Source of the DNA: Microbulbifer sp. HZ11
GTDB lineage: Bacteria > Pseudomonadota > Gammaproteobacteria > Pseudomonadales > Cellvibrionaceae
Length of the DNA stretch: 64,000 bases
Reading direction: 5' to 3'
Assembly (NCBI RefSeq): GCF_000708675.1
Contig: NZ_JELR01000002.1
Location: 1,628,228-1,692,227, forward strand
Shown here: positions 63,593-64,000 of the stretch, piece by piece
Numbering within the stretch: position 1 is the first letter of the stretch
Layout: each line of letters begins with the position of its first letter
Notes under the pieces: generated by a model
The model's database searches: none
What the model saw: only the letters and a program-made list of their open reading frames with translations
Told to the model about the DNA's origin: nothing
Position numbers and translations under genes: made by a program

Positions 63593-64000
63593 GGTAAAAC
63601 CTTTCCAAAACGCCACGTCAAGTTCGGGTCAGACGCACACGTTTAAGTCCCCGATGACGAGGTCTATAGAGAGGTTTAACATGGAAAAGAAATTCACGCC
63701 TTTTTTTACTCATGTGCAAGTAAGGTGGGCACCTGGAACGAAATTTTATCCGGCTTACTACCGTCTGTCTATATGAAGGAAATTGCACCTGGCGGTAGTG
63801 GCACCCTGATCAGCGCAGGGGGGCAGATTTTATTAGCACTCGCTGAAACGACTAGCCGAGTGTGAAAAATTCGAAATAAATCGAATGGCATAGAAATTTT
63901 TCCACGCGTGGTAGGCCCAATAGTCTTGGCCGAGCTAACAGGGGTGCGGAATCAGTAGACGATGTTACGGTATGAAAACTTTGACTAATAACGACTTTTG
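63593..64000. other. Right edge, no secure gene
   Basis: 408 AT-rich bases. A 31-codon frame at 63681-63776 has a good AGAGAGG site 6 bases before ATG but no recognised relatives. The rest shows no hairpin or gene I can support. Confidence 0.4.
63681..63776 (+). CDS. Possible small protein in the island
   Basis: 31 codons (MEKKFTPFFTHVQVRWAPG...). The ribosome site AGAGAGG lies 6 bases before the ATG, which is better than chance, but nothing else supports it. It could be the 5' end of a broken gene. Confidence 0.25.
   Translation: MEKKFTPFFTHVQVRWAPGTKFYPAYYRLSI

Overview
The window looks like chromosome of a free-living, probably marine gammaproteobacterium of the Cellvibrionales/Microbulbifer kind. 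The reasons are the gene order glnA-DUF4124-ntrB-ntrC, the enteric-like order yrfG-hslR-hslO-pckA, a moderately high GC content, many outer-membrane and TonB-type proteins, and a carbohydrate-binding secreted protein at the left edge. The genus is an inference.

Layout. 1-4.6 kb: the end of a secreted CBM6-type protein, then a transmembrane Ser/Thr kinase. 4.6-11.7 kb: thiI, then the nitrogen control locus glnA / DUF4124 / ntrB / ntrC, with sigma-54 (-24/-12) promoters and NtrC boxes in front of glnA and ntrB. 11.8-14.9 kb: yjdM, an AI-2E family permease and two tandem membrane-anchored M15-type peptidase paralogues. 15-21.7 kb: pckA, hslO, a DUF4124 protein, an HtrA-like protease, hslR and yrfG, with palindromic repeat elements on both sides of hslR. 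21.7-31 kb: YhhN-family protein, cysK, cysQ, a solitary HicB-like protein, two outer-membrane proteins (one Met/His-rich) and a DUF898-M48 peptidase-DUF2939-DUF2237 operon. 31.3-33.2 kb: two tandem paralogous LuxR-type regulators.

33.4-56.3 kb is the most unusual part. Nineteen genes sit in two divergent operons around a 372-bp control region. The leftward arm encodes three heme-binding or Tat-exported proteins, an ApbE flavin transferase, TPR proteins and lipoproteins, one ExbB, two ExbD and one AgmX/TonB-like protein. The rightward arm encodes an HzsA-like c-heme lipoprotein, two outer-membrane barrels, a TlpA thioredoxin, a DUF4266 lipoprotein and a DUF3570 protein. Its parts resemble the Agl/Glt/Nfs proton-driven envelope machines of myxobacteria joined to an extracytoplasmic redox/flavinylation module. 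I do not recognise it as a named system. The DUF3570 gene also carries a 141-bp palindromic element inserted in frame in its signal-peptide region.

56.5-61 kb: a TonB-dependent receptor with an STN domain, an ECF sigma factor and a FecR anti-sigma factor, closed by a strong terminator. 61.2-62.1 kb: rlmJ. At 62.28 kb there is a 25-nt tRNA 3' end with CCA and a terminator but no tRNA body. To its right the sequence appears less GC-rich and holds an unfamiliar gene, which suggests the edge of an integrated genomic island running off the window. No complete rRNA, tRNA, CRISPR array or transposase was seen.
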